NCBI GenBank assembly: GCA_006386115.1
Contig: VFIW01000038.1
Coordinates: 124,001 to 188,000 of the forward strand
Source of the DNA: Globisporangium splendens
Taxonomy: Eukaryota; Oomycota; Peronosporomycetes; Pythiales; Pythiaceae
Length of the DNA stretch: 64,000 nt
Direction of reading: 5' to 3'
Of the stretch, positions 1 to 11,070 are shown piece after piece. Positions within the stretch are counted from its first letter, which is position 1, and every line of letters begins with the position of its first letter. The position numbers and the translations under genes were made by a program. The notes under the pieces were generated by a model. It had not been told where the DNA came from and made no database searches. It saw only the letters and a list, made by a program, of their open reading frames with translations.

Positions 1-1
1 T

Positions 2-331
2 TCTATAAAGTTTGGGATCACCACAAAGCTAACGGAGCAGCTGATTGAGCTGAGAGAACGAGAGGCAAAACAAACAATTGAGCTACGAGCAACAACAGAT
101 GCGAGCGTGGTGGGCAACAAAATGAGTCTGTCGCACCCAGTACTGAATTCGGATTCGTCAGCGAACATGACTGACAATGCAACGGCTACGCGGATTTCAC
201 CCTCGTTGCTTGCACGGATCGAGCTCATCGAAGACACACAAGAGCAAGTGCTTCGTTGTGTCAATGAAATTAACGGAATCATCTCGGAAATCAAAAATGC
301 GCGAGCAGCAACCGATAGGGGCACTTCATAA
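2..331 (+). CDS. 3' end of an unrecognised coiled-coil protein (5'-partial)
   Basis: The frame is open from the left edge of the window to a TAA at 329-331, giving about 109 residues. The first 30 residues are charged and helix-like, with repeated Glu, Arg and Leu (for example EQLIELREREAKQ). A Ser/Thr/Asn-rich linker follows, then a second helical stretch (LLARIELIEDTQEQVLRCVN) and a short polar tail. This resembles the C-terminal coiled coil of a larger protein whose start lies outside the window. I do not recognise the family. The apparent internal start at 107 is not used because the frame stays open to the edge. Confidence 0.45.
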   Translation, partial: SIKFGITTKLTEQLIELREREAKQTIELRATTDASVVGNKMSLSHPVLNSDSSANMTDNATATRISPSLLARIELIEDTQEQVLRCVNEINGIISEIKNARAATDRGTS

Positions 332-994
332 GGGCTAGTGTTGTGTCGAGCGTGAAGATTTCATCCCGCACGGTGCCTTCGACGATAATGAGATCGTCGT
401 TCTCAAGAGAGGCGCCAAGCCACTCGACATGTCCGGCAGAGGAGCGCCAGCGCTCATTTGAAGAGAACACGAGCGGCTACATATTGCCCGCTTCCAGAAT
501 TGCCGTCGTCTTCAATCCATCAGAGAAAATGTCGACAAGAACGATCAAGCGACTCTGGTACGTGAAGTCTTGCACATTGGCGTGTGCTCGTCCTCCCCAT
601 CACCACCATCTCGTTCATCATTACGATACTCAAGTCATAGAGATTGCACGTGCTGACCAGCCTCCTTTCAACCCGACATCCGCATCACTGCGATGACGAG
701 CACAAAGGCGATAAGTACCCAGCACTCGATCACGGCTGCCGGAACACTTGACGTCGAGGAGAGGTCTCATGGCCATTGAGGCATTGTATGGATTCCAACT
801 GACAGCAGAAGTAGAACAACAAATTTGGCTCAGTAAGTTAGTTAGGCTAAACAATTGCAGCAATTGCTCTCGCTCACCAAAAAACAAATAACCATATTCG
901 CTTGCTGAGGAAAGCTTTCCACTGTGGTCCTGAACACGAAGCCTGAAGTCTGCGAGGACAGCAGAAGTGGACGCCGAAATAGAGCTGCAACCAG
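332..994. other. Intergenic region with a possible coding remnant
   Basis: A short open stretch at about 348-470 (+) reads like protein (residues EDFIPHGAFDDNEIVVLKRG) and then hits a stop. A second stretch in another frame near 500-590 also looks helical. They may be decayed exons of the gene entering from the left. No intact gene is supported here. Confidence 0.25.
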
Positions 995-2578
995 CTAGTT
1001 CTGTTGCTCCTGTTGTTGCTTCAGCTGTTGGTTCCGAATTTGGGTTGACGATATGTCGCTACGAAAGACGGACTCGTCGAGTGGGACAAACAGGTGCTTG
1101 AAGACGACAGGGATGCTCGTGGCCAGGACCTCATCGGCGCTGATAAACCGGTTCGTGACTTTGTCGTCCATGCGGCCAGCGACAACGAAAAAGCACTCGT
1201 TGCGCGCGATTTGCTGCAGTGTCAGCGCCATCTTGTACTCGTCATTGTCATAGTACTTCTTGTCCACGATGCGAACCGCGGTGTCGGCACCGATCACGAA
1301 AGCACAGCCCTTCAGGACTGACGCTTTCTGGCTAAACAGCGTCGCGTTCGTCACGAGCACCGGCCACACCCCAAATGGCGAGCTTGACCCAACAAACTGC
1401 TCCACTCGTTGCCGAACTGTGGACGATGTGATGGTGCCTTTGTCCGCATTCGCGACAGCAATCTCAAATGCTATTGGCAGCTCACGACCAAAGCGATCTT
1501 GGACGACTCGCTGGGCGGCACGCACGAGGTCCATGTGGCCCTGGTGAAGCGGATTGAATGAACCCGAGAGCACGACGCCACGGAAGCCAAGATCTTTCGC
1601 AATAGTGACGAAAGCGTTTTTAGACGCCAGTGGGAGGAACGCGACACTCGTTAGCGCGGGCGTCGATCCCACGCAGAGTTCTTCCAGCGGATCGATCGGA
1701 GTGTGATCACCGGCCGTGACGACCACAAACGAGTCTTCGTCGTGCTGCTCCGCCAAAAGCGCGTCATGAAGCGCAGCCGTTCCCTCGGGGTCCACATTTG
1801 CCGCTTTCGCGAGCACATACACGAGCCAGTGACTCACAATGTGGTCCTCCTCTACAGACAACAACGGAAACGTCAAAGCCACCTCAAAATTACACAAAGA
1901 GACAAGACCTTCTTCACCGACGCACCATTGCGCGTCCGCTTGAGCGTCTTGCTCAGATTCAGATGATACGTCTCGCAGCGCTGCTGCAGAGTACTCCTCT
2001 CAGCTCCTTGTAGCTGTTCCTCAGCAGCACTACAGACGGACAAGAAGCAGTGGTGCGGCCCTTTCTTCTCGTAGTTGGTCGCCAGTGCCGCGGTGCACGC
2101 GACCCCCATCGAGAATCGGAACCGGTCGAGCGTCGCGGACAGCGAGTGCGCATGCGCGTGGTCGTCCTGCTCGCTTTCGGCGCGGAGAATCGCCTGCGCT
2201 TGCTTCCACGCAGCCACGGCCATGCACTCGGACGTCTCGCGAGAGCAAAACTGGGTCAGCGCCGTCTGGGGCGTGTAATCTACAGCACACAAGCGATAAC
2301 GAGTAAGCGCCAGTCTCTCAGATGCGAGCATACACGAGAAGCGTGCAGCCGAACAAACCTGCCGCGAGATCTTTGGGCTCGTCGAGAAAGTTCTGCAGAC
2401 TCGCGCGCGCGTACGGCACCGAGTACTGTAGCATTGTGGACGAGCTCCCCGAGCGGAAGAGCAGCTCCGCGGCCGACGTGCCGCCTCCCGTCGCGGCCAC
2501 GACCACCTTGGCGTGCGGTTGGCGCGCATACAGCGCCGTCAGCACGCGCTCCACGAGCGCCATCTTGGTCGTCGCCAT
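995..2578 (-). CDS. CinA/PncC-like domain fused to an NMNAT-type nucleotidyltransferase
   Basis: Three exons are read: 2578-2359, 2279-1926 and 1851-995. The introns are 79 bp and 74 bp, both GT-AG, and the phases agree, giving 476 residues. The first two exons encode a CinA C-terminal (PncC, NMN amidohydrolase) type domain: ALVERVLTALYAR, then a Gly-rich AATGGGTSAAELLF segment. Exon 3 carries a nucleotidyltransferase domain with the GSFNPLHQGH (HxGH) signature near its middle and ISSTQIR close to the C-terminus, the pair expected for NMNAT-like adenylyl/cytidylyl transfer. Family knowledge: PncC makes nicotinate mononucleotide from NMN, and NMNAT-type enzymes make dinucleotides, so a role in NAD salvage is inferred. 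The canonical PncC TAES-CTGG catalytic serine context is not conserved, so deamidase activity is doubtful. An ATG three codons upstream (2587) is an alternative start. Confidence 0.75.
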
Positions 2579-2587
2579 GTCGCCCAT

Positions 2588-3112
2588 GCGCTTTCTTCTC
2601 TTTCTAGCTTGATGCGTTTTTGTGGAACAATCAAACACTGCATACTCCATTTTGGACTTTTGATATTTCTTCGCATATTAACTGTGTACATATCTAATCT
2701 TGAAATGCGTTGATGCAAGCAGGCACTACAGTTGGCATCCTAAACAGAAGGATGCGATCAATGACAGTCTTCGGAATGATGGTCGACAAATGGCTACATT
2801 TTGTGGAGCTCCTCGTGTCGTGGATGAACGCATTGAAGGCTGGAAATGAGCGAGATAGAGTTCACTGTACGCTACACAACCGGCACTCTTTCGCGCCGCT
2901 CTGTGGTTGATCGGCAGGAGAGAAGCACGGCAGTTATTTGACTTGCTGCAAGCGAGAGGTGACAGCTTATTTCCTCCACCCACAGCATAAGAAAAATCGG
3001 AGTATTTCTGTCAGTGTTGGATCTATATTTATCACCTGTCGTCACTGTCTGGTTCCACCAGCAACACGATTGTTGCATAGATTGAGGTGCTGGTGACTGC
3101 CGCAATGCTCTC
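2588..3112. other. Intergenic region, no gene seen
   Basis: AT-richer spacer between the 5' end of the nucleotidyltransferase fusion and the decayed gene that follows. The short open frames here show no protein-like composition and no RNA gene was recognised. Confidence 0.4.
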
Positions 3113-5960
3113 GTGAGGTTGTCACGCGTGGATCCTTGCGTGAACCCTCAGCTGCTCCAGCTTCGTGCAGGCATCGTCTACCCACCTGCGAAGCAAATGG
3201 TTCAGTGGCAGCCCACCGAGCGGCGCCAGTCAGCGACGAGACCCCACACGTGTCCGACTCTGACGCCGCAATATCACTGGAACTTGAACGCTCTTGCAGT
3301 CGAGAGCCTCTCGGAGCAAGAGCTGGCACAAGTGTACCAGTTGCTCCGGTTTTACGATTCATCGACCATTGGCGATATGCTGCCTTCGATCAACTGTCGT
3401 CGCTTGCTGCAAGTACTGAGAGATGGTTGCTCGGTTGTACCTTCGACTTCTCCTTCGCCTCAAAGCTCCGGTGGTCAGAAAGAGCACATGGACATGAATC
3501 TCCTCTCAGTCTCAACCGTTGAGAAACTCTTTGCTGAGGCCGTCATGGGAAGCTTCGCACTTATTTAGATGCTGATGGGGAACCAGCCCTGACATTCCAC
3601 TTGTTCTACGGTACCCTCATGAACTGCACGATCGCGGCGTTCCCTGTGTGCAAATCACAGCCCACTGTCGCGATGAAGCAATTGCTCAATCAGTATTTTT
3701 CCATTCTAGACCAGTACGCGCAAGAGCGCGAACGCGAGCTCTACAATCCGAATACGCTGTTGCGGCATTTCTCATCAGAAGGTTTGAATGCGCTGTGGTG
3801 TCAAGACGAAGCGCATGGAGCCAGCATTCCGCAGATAGTTCGCGAGTCCAGTGAGCCCGACGGAACTGAAGAAAGTGGTCAAGTATTAGATTTCCGCAAG
3901 CGCGAACCTTTCCAGCAGATCATTTCCACGTTCGCACTCGATGTGACCCACGAAGCACGTGCCAGAGAGCGGAGCCGTCAGCAATACACGATCCCGGGTG
4001 AGCTGGAAGCCAGTTTTCATCCCGAAAAGCTCCAGCTAGTGGTCGACCGCTTTCAACTATTTGGCGTCTTCAATCGGGGCACTCTGCCACGACAAGAGAT
4101 TCTTCCGTTCTTGGCGGGGCTCGTGAAAAAGCTCGAGATCACAGACATGTACGAAATCATCACCGTATTGCTCTCAGGCGAGCAGTTTTCGCGATACGAA
4201 GCCCCAACAGCTAATGCTTCTGGCGTGCACCATCAGCCTATTCATCTAGAGATATCGCTCGTTCAAATCCTTGCGGCCATTCATGTATGCCGGAGATCAA
4301 GAAGCGCGTCATCGTACGCCAGCGGGGCTGGAGCCTATTCGACTGCATCGCGGAAAGCAAACAACTTCGTTTCCCACAAGCCAACAAGAGGATCAAATGG
4401 CGGAACCCACGACGTGGATCCTTCTTCGAGTGAATCAAACGACGATAACGTGGTGGGTGTTCTTCCTCTGGATCCCATCAGCAGCAGCAAAGACCTGCCG
4501 CTGTCAACGAAGCACAATCGAAGAAGCAAAGCGCATGGGTTGTTTGTCCAGCAGCAACCAATAAGCTCGAAGTCGAACCCGTCATCAAAGACGTCCGCTT
4601 CTAGAGCCCACGGCAATTACGCTGGTACTGGCAAGAAGGGGAAGAGATCATCTGCGACAAGCAGCCTTTGTCATGAGACATCGGTGGTGTTCAAAGAAGA
4701 TGAGTCCGAGGTAGCAGTAGCAGCAGCTCAAGCACACCCCGGCATGCTGTCGCGCCACGCGTCGAAAAAGAACAGCGAGCCACGGCTTCCGCTAGGAAAT
4801 CTCTTATCTGGTAACAATACAACTGGCAACCTCGATCGTGGTGCGAGTCAAACTGGAGACAGCAGCTTCCAGGAACTCAACTCCTCGGCATCGTTGCTCC
4901 GGCAGAGCGGGTCGATACGCAAGTTTCCGACAGCGATCCCATTCGCAGCACCGATACCAAACTCGGATGCAGAGGGTACGGCTTGCCGAGAGCTGAATAC
5001 GAGTGCGAGCCCATCCAAAGCACCGCCTTCACATGTTCAAAACAGCACAGCTTTCCGAGTATTCATGCTTCTAGGGGGCGAACACGACGGCGCTATTTGC
5101 TATATCGCCGAGCTGGCATTGCCAAGCCGCCGTCTCGAAGAGAGCAAGGGGATTTTCTATCGACATGCACCACACGAGGTAACCGAGCGCTCGCAAGTCT
5201 TGCCAGTGCAGCCGAACCTGGAAAACGCGATCTTGATGCTGAAAAAACGTATCTAGATGCGTCTGAGTGAAGGCTTCGTGCTGCATCCACCCAACCAGCT
5301 GCAAAGAATCGACGACATGCTCTCCGAGATCCGTCAGCGCAATCCACACTACGCGAGTGTATTGCCAGGGAATAACGGTGAGCCTTCCTCATTTGGGTCG
5401 CTGGACAACCGCAACCATAAAGTTGATTCGCCGACAATCCTGAGACGATCGCTGGATCGCTCTGGGACTTGCGTGCGCCAGTCATCAATTTCACGAGCGA
5501 ACCCGCGAAGGCATTTCGCGTCCGAAGCGCACACTCGCTGTGGATGTTGCGCGCCGCTAGCAGGCTGTGGATCTCGCTCTGGCACGGTGTCACTGTCTTC
5601 AGCAGATCGATCTCGTGCTGTTGCTACCTCGCGCGGAAGACTTTACCACGCTCGCTGCTGGACTTGCTCGGGTACTGACCACGACGTCGGTTGCTTGCAG
5701 TTGCCATTGAAGGACGTACCTCTCGACGCAATGGCACCAGTGGGAGGGACTTGGCATCTTGGAATTGTGCGAGCAGCGCTATGGAGTGGATCGAGGCTGT
5801 CAGTGCACATTGGATGTCTGGGCAAGCCTTCTGCTGTCCAGCTAGAGTACCGCCGTGGCGTGCATTGACAAGACATGGAAGTCTCATGAGGTTTCTGACA
5901 CCGGCACCCTGTTGCCTCTAGTACTGGAGGGCATCGGCAGTCAGTGGCGCTCGGTGTGAC
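3113..5960 (+). pseudogene. Decayed large gene with EF-hand-like segment, unrecognised family
   Basis: Protein-like sequence runs along the + strand but is broken. The first part (3113-3568) reaches a stop, yet the adjacent frame continues as KLRTYLDADGEPALTFHLFY into the next open stretch. That pattern is a one-base frameshift near 3545-3555. The second part runs to an in-frame TAG at 5254-5256 (AAACGTATCTAGATG), and the same frame continues as RLSEGFVLHPPNQLQ. After about 5430 the coding character hops between frames (for example LVLLLPRAEDFTTL in another frame near 5620) until about 5960. LDADGEPALTF resembles an EF-hand loop followed by a helix, and residues DRFQLFGVFNRGTLPRQEI look like a second EF-hand-like helix-loop-helix. 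A Ser-rich low-complexity region occupies 4290-5000. Function unknown; most likely a recent pseudogene, although sequencing errors cannot be excluded. Confidence 0.55.
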
Positions 5961-6353
5961 AGTGAACGCCGTCCGCTCCTGTTGCTCCATGCTTGCATGG
6001 AAGCAGCAGTGAAATCTCTGATCTCTACCAGCGCCTGTCTTAAGCATGTATCTCAGCCATTCGCCCGTGAAGAGCAGGATTTTGTGAAACAAAAGAACTC
6101 GAGGTCGGGAAATACAAACGGATCATAATTCTCTTTTTTGCCTATTTTTACAGGTTGCATGAGTCAATGTGTGTTGCTGCCTGCCTATTGGTGGCAGATG
6201 CTAAACCAAAATGCTTAAAATAGTACTACTACTTATTCTGGGAGATAGCTCAGCTGTCGGACAGCTCCGCAGGCTTTGTGTTCTTCCACTCACGCGCTAA
6301 CTCGCTTTATCAAAAAAAAACACACACACACACATGCACACATGCACCACTCA
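5961..6353. other. Intergenic region with short CA repeat
   Basis: No gene seen. A (CA)n run lies at about 6319-6334. A stretch at about 6240-6275 (GGGAGATAGCTCAGCTGTCG) superficially resembles a tRNA D-arm, but no T-arm or acceptor pairing follows. Confidence 0.4.
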
Positions 6354-9269
6354 TCACAGACTCTGCGCGTGGCCATTGCTGTTGAGGGCCACCTGGTTGC
6401 CGGCCACGATCGCGGCGTCCCGGATCGCCGTGATGGCTTCGTCAAAGCCGATGCGCGAGTCGTTGCGCACAATGCCGTAGAGGTAGTCCGACGACTCGAG
6501 CAGGTTGTGCAGTCGATCGCGCGCGTTCACAATCGCGAGCTGGATGTTGCGCACGAGCAGGTCTTCTTGCAGATGCTTCATCATCTGGATCGTCGTCGAG
6601 TCCCAGTCCATGATCGAGCACGCGTCGATGATCACGCCATGCACGTACACGCCCTCAGTCTGCTGCCGCTTGCTGATTTCACGCTCAATCACACGCTCAA
6701 TGTACTCGCAGTTCGCAAAGTAGAGCGCTCCTTCGACGCGGACCACGACGATATCTGACAATGGATGCGCAGTGTCTGGGTACAAATCGAGGTCGACCAG
6801 CCGCGTGGCGCCAGTGGTCTCGTCGACGATCTCACCCAGCATCGTCAACGTCGGACGCCGCGTCTTGTAGATCACAGCCACGAGCGAGCAAAAGATCGAC
6901 GAGAGGAGCCCCGGGAGCACACCGAGCGTGACAGTGAGGATAAACGACGCGAGCCAGACGTAAAACTCGTCGCGCTTGACTCGGTACAACCACTTGGCCT
7001 CCTTCGTTTCGATCAGCGACTGGCCCGAGACGATGATGATCGCCGCGAGACTCGCCTTCGGGAGGTACGCAAGCACCGACGTCGCCGTGTACAACGCGAT
7101 CACGACGACACCGACCGTGATCAGCGACGCAAGCTGTGTGCGCGCGTTCTGCATATTGACAGCCGTGCGCGAGAGGCCGCCAGTCGACGGCATCGCCTGG
7201 AAAAACGAGCCGATGAGGTTGGAAAAGCCGAGTGCGATGAGCTCCTGGTTGGGCCGAATGCGGTAGCCTTCTTTGATCGCGAGCCGCTTTGCCATTGCGA
7301 TGCTCGACATGTACGAGATGATCGCGATCGAGAGCGTGTCGATGATGATGTGGTACAGTCGATCGGTCTCGATCACACTGTTGAGCAGGCCGTACCATGG
7401 CACGATCGGAGATGGGTATCCGCCAGGTACTTCGCCCGTGAGCATCAACGCGCCTTCCTTGGACAAGTACCCGACGATGCCGCCAATCAGACACACCATG
7501 AACGCTCCGAGTTCGCACACGAGGCGCAACGCGATGAGCACCGCGATCTTGGATCGAAGGATGCGGATCGACATGGACGACGCGGGATCGATGGAGCCGC
7601 CTCCCGTGAGCGCCGTCGTCGAGCACGCCGAGTCGGTGTCACTCGCAATGGATTTCGCGGGCGACGCCATGTTTTTTACGCGGGGAGGGAACGCCGCCGC
7701 TGCCTGCTCTGTTCCAGTTGAAGCCTCTTCATCTGGTCGGGATGGTCCGACGGCTTCCATCATCTCGTCTTGACCCTGTGCGCTATTCTTTCGACGTCGT
7801 GGCGTCGGTCTTCCTGCGGTCGGCGTTGTTGTCCTTGAGAGGACAGACGACTCAGACGACGAGCGCACGAGTGACGGCGGCATCGTGACTGTCACACGGC
7901 GGTTCGCGGCATCCTCCGTCGCTACATTGCGTCGCGGCTGCTGTTCCCGCGAGAGGTAGTCTTCGTCGGAAAGCGAAAAGCCAACATTCTCGTCCATCAT
8001 GGAGTTTGCGCTTTGAAAATGGCGCGTGCTCCGCGTGATGTACGAGATGTCTCCCTGTCGCGTCGACCGCGCCTCCAGGTCAATGAGATCGTTGCTGCTG
8101 TCCATTCGGCGAGCACCTGGTGCCCACGGAGACGCCAGGTAGTCACTGCGACGAAGTGCCCCGGTACTAAACACGGTCGGCAGATTCTTCCACTTGGACG
8201 AGGAGGACGATAACGACGCTAATCGCGGCAATCGCGGCGTTCGGCTGCCAGCATTCGTTGCTTCGTCAATCGATTCCTGGGACGGCAGCTTCTTCTTTTT
8301 CTTCTGCTTCTTTTGCTGAGACGCATCCGCAGTGTCCTTTTTCGCAGTTGTCGACGCAATTTCGCCCAATTCAATGTCTTCGTAGCTGCTGACTTCGTCT
8401 TCGTCTCCGCTGCTATTACTCTCCTCGTCGTCGTCCATGAACGCATTCCGAGTCGACATTTGGCTCACGGCACGCGCGCTCTCGATCTCGAACTGTTCTT
8501 CTAACTCCTCTTCGAGTTTCGCCATTTCACGCACGACGCTGCGCTTGAGCATGCGCATGCCCAGCAAGATCAGGATCGAGAGCGCACCGAGCGCGAAGCT
8601 CGTGCCGTTCAGGTGCGTGCTCTGGCTGATCAGGTCGAGAACCGTGAGGAACGGCAGGTCGCGGCTTCGCACCTTCACGCCGAACCAGTTCGCGCACTGC
8701 GAGAGCATGATGAGCACGCCGCCCGCCGAGATGAAGCCGCCCATGACCGGACGCGAGAAGAAATCGGCCAGGATCCCGAGACGGAACACGCCCATCATCA
8801 GAAGCAGCAGTCCGCTGAGAAACGTGAGCAGGATGCCAGTCGCGACACGCTCCTCGACGCTTTCGATCTTCTTGATGGCCGAGCCCACGAGCAGCGACAC
8901 CTCGGCGCCATTCGCGACCGAGAGCACGCGCGACGTGCCGAAGAGCGGGTAGATCATGGGCACGAGCGCGGCCGTGTAGAGGCCGTAGATCGGCGGCACA
9001 CCCATCATGGTGCTGAGTGAGATCTCCTGCGGCACGATCATCATGCCGACCGTCACGCCCGCGACGATGTCGTACTGCAGGTCCTCGCGCAGGTCGTACG
9101 ACGGCAGCCACTCGAGGATAGGGATGTGCTGCTTGAGGAAGAAGAGCACGCGACTGCGCGTGCACTTCTGACGCGCGTACTGCAGCTGGTCGGCCACGAG
9201 CGCCAGCATCGAGTGGCAGGACCCGCCGTCCGTCGCGTCGTCTTGCGGTGGACGCTGCTGCGATGCCAT
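6354..9269 (-). CDS. SulP-1: SulP/SLC26 family anion transporter with STAS domain
   Basis: Single-exon SulP (SLC26-type) membrane transporter of 971 residues, using the ATG at 9269 (MASQQRPP). An in-frame ATG 69 bp upstream only adds a Pro/Ala-rich leader. The N-terminal half has the family pattern LEWLPSYDLREDLQYDIVAG, then PQEISLSTMMGVPP-YGLYTA, and several hydrophobic spans. A very long polar insertion follows, at roughly residues 230-560: acidic runs, a KKQKKKKK stretch and Ser/Arg-rich sequence. Further spans come next, then a C-terminal STAS domain (VVVRVEGALYFANCEYIE... IDACSIMDWDSTTIQ). Typical SulP proteins are about 550-750 residues, so the excess length is the insertion. It probably moves sulfate, bicarbonate or another inorganic anion across a membrane. 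The substrate cannot be read from sequence. Confidence 0.88.
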   Translation of the reverse strand: MASQQRPPQDDATDGGSCHSMLALVADQLQYARQKCTRSRVLFFLKQHIPILEWLPSYDLREDLQYDIVAGVTVGMMIVPQEISLSTMMGVPPIYGLYTAALVPMIYPLFGTSRVLSVANGAEVSLLVGSAIKKIESVEERVATGILLTFLSGLLLLMMGVFRLGILADFFSRPVMGGFISAGGVLIMLSQCANWFGVKVRSRDLPFLTVLDLISQSTHLNGTSFALGALSILILLGMRMLKRSVVREMAKLEEELEEQFEIESARAVSQMSTRNAFMDDDEESNSSGDEDEVSSYEDIELGEIASTTAKKDTADASQQKKQKKKKKLPSQESIDEATNAGSRTPRLPRLASLSSSSSKWKNLPTVFSTGALRRSDYLASPWAPGARRMDSSNDLIDLEARSTRQGDISYITRSTRHFQSANSMMDENVGFSLSDEDYLSREQQPRRNVATEDAANRRVTVTMPPSLVRSSSESSVLSRTTTPTAGRPTPRRRKNSAQGQDEMMEAVGPSRPDEEASTGTEQAAAAFPPRVKNMASPAKSIASDTDSACSTTALTGGGSIDPASSMSIRILRSKIAVLIALRLVCELGAFMVCLIGGIVGYLSKEGALMLTGEVPGGYPSPIVPWYGLLNSVIETDRLYHIIIDTLSIAIISYMSSIAMAKRLAIKEGYRIRPNQELIALGFSNLIGSFFQAMPSTGGLSRTAVNMQNARTQLASLITVGVVVIALYTATSVLAYLPKASLAAIIIVSGQSLIETKEAKWLYRVKRDEFYVWLASFILTVTLGVLPGLLSSIFCSLVAVIYKTRRPTLTMLGEIVDETTGATRLVDLDLYPDTAHPLSDIVVVRVEGALYFANCEYIERVIEREISKRQQTEGVYVHGVIIDACSIMDWDSTTIQMMKHLQEDLLVRNIQLAIVNARDRLHNLLESSDYLYGIVRNDSRIGFDEAITAIRDAAIVAGNQVALNSNGHAQSL

Positions 9270-9574
9270 CGTTTCTCGTGACTTCTGGCGCTGCGCTGGG
9301 AAAGCGGGGAGCGGCGGAACGCAGGGATAGGCAGGCAAGGGTTACGCAGGTACACACACGGACCCACAGACAGCGCCAGATACACACAGCGAGAGGCGCG
9401 CTCAGCGGCGTGTGCTGCAGATGATGCCGATGACGCGAGCGCAGCTCTTGACTTGTGTGGAAAGAAAGTGGGGGAGAGGGCTGTCTCTTACCAGTGGCGT
9501 ACTGAAGCACTGCGAGAAAGTACGAGTTGGCATTTGACTAAGTACGTTATGAAAAAGTACTTTTTGAGAGACCA
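9270..9574. other. Upstream region of SulP-1
   Basis: Presumed promoter and 5' leader of SulP-1 (transcribed leftwards). It is pyrimidine-rich on the minus strand (TCTCCCCCACTTTC near 9462-9475). I see no clear TCATT-type initiator. Confidence 0.3.
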
Positions 9575-10670
9575 ATGGAGTTCAGCAAACGTGGAGGGCG
9601 ACTAAATGGCCGGATTTGGGTTTGTCATGTGCAACAGTCAAGCATCGAGCAGATCACGATGAGCATAACAAATCCTCGTTTCACAGAGAGCAATAGGATG
9701 GAGAGCACACTTGGCTTCGACTGTGGTCATTTTGAAGCCATGTTTTTTTACTCGCATGGCGACGCGGATATGGATTTGAAGAACTTTGTGACCCAATTCG
9801 ACTTCGCCATCAAGGAAAAGCAAGCTAGCAGCAGACGAACAAGCAATGGAGTGGCGTCAAGACACGACTATGTCTGTGCGAAAGCTGGAATACACAGGAA
9901 CGATAAAGTTGGTGCTCAGCCATCATCGCCTCGACGTATGACATCGGATTCCACCCACCGCACCAATCGATATGACATGCCATTGCTTCACGCACAGTCA
10001 GACGCACAAATACAAACAAGACATTCACGATTGCCCTCTGTTTATGGACACCGAACTTGAAGACGACTGCACGTGGGCTCTCCAACAATTCAAACGTCTC
10101 ATGCAGGCCACTATGCAATCATCAATGGAGCCAAGAGTGAATGCGACTGATCGTGAGCGAGCGTTGATCAGTGCAATTCATTCCGTCTTCCCGCTTTCGA
10201 CGCATGTATTGTGCTGCTGACATATTACAAAAACATATCAGCCAATTGCAAGAAACATTTCCCAGCAAACGAACAAAAGGATATGATCGAATACAAGGAC
10301 TAGTACACATGGGACGAATTCTCGAAAGCATGGGTTGCCTTTGTTTTGTACGTCAGCAGCATCGAACAATTTGAAAGCGGTTGGAGCGGAATGCAATCAC
10401 GCATTGCAGACGACACGGCAAGTTGCATTCAACACGGATAGCTTGACGAATGGAAGGAGAAGCTTTGCTCAGTGTACCTGTTCAATATCACGCACTTCGG
10501 CACAATGACGACATCCAGAGTTGAAAGTTGCCACGGTGCGTTAAAGCCAAGGCTGCACAGCTCTGAGCTCAACCGAAGTGGTCCGATTTCGGCAATGATC
10601 GAGTCTGTGTGGTGCGTTCGATGCTTGAGTTCATTTTGACTCTGCGCGACGGATCAATATCTGCCGTCTC
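9575..10670 (+). pseudogene. Degenerate FAR1/MULE-type transposase remnant
   Basis: Two recognisable pieces of a Mutator-like (MULE) transposase lie on the + strand. At 9700-9900 the reading LKNFVTQFDFAIKEKQ...HDYVCAKAG resembles the FAR1-type zinc-binding domain found at the N-terminus of such transposases. At 10330-10570, after several broken frames, comes WVAFVLYVSSIEQFESGW, then (past an in-frame TAG at 10439-10441) LDEWKEKLCSVYLFNITHFG and MTTSRVESCHGALK. The last piece matches the conserved end of MULE transposases (FG-TTSRVES-H-LK). Multiple stops and frame changes mean no product. Terminal inverted repeats were not identified. Confidence 0.6.
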
Positions 10671-11070
10671 CTAGTCAGTTTGCCGATCAGCTTTCCCAGC
10701 AACGACCGCCAACACAGCAGCCGCTACCAAGTGTGGCTGTAAAGTCCTCGCACTTGAGGACGTCCGCGCAATCGTCTACCGGAGAAATTGACCACGACAA
10801 GTCCGTCAGTCGGCTCTGAAACCATCGCGGGTTGTCACTTGCAGGACGACGTTCCTTTCAGAGGACAGTTTTGAAACGGTTGTTAACCGGTTATAATGCT
10901 GTTAACTCAGGCATGTGTTCATTCAATACCAATTGTGTTTACAAATTGCAAAAGGAAGAATGATGGTCTGTTTTGCTAGTTGCAAGCAGCTCGAAACAGA
11001 CAAAATGGGGAAAAGGAAAATGGAAAAAAAGCAGAGCGCACGCTCAGGACGAAGCCCGCGCGACGATACT
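10671..11070. other. Intergenic region downstream of SulP-2
   Basis: Contains the 3' flank of the transposase remnant and the presumed 3' UTR of SulP-2. No gene seen. Confidence 0.35.

Noticed and set aside
6240..6290. Sequence resembling a tRNA D-arm (TAGCTCAGCTGTCGGACAGCTC).
   Set aside because: No anticodon arm, T-arm (GTTCRA) or acceptor stem can be drawn.
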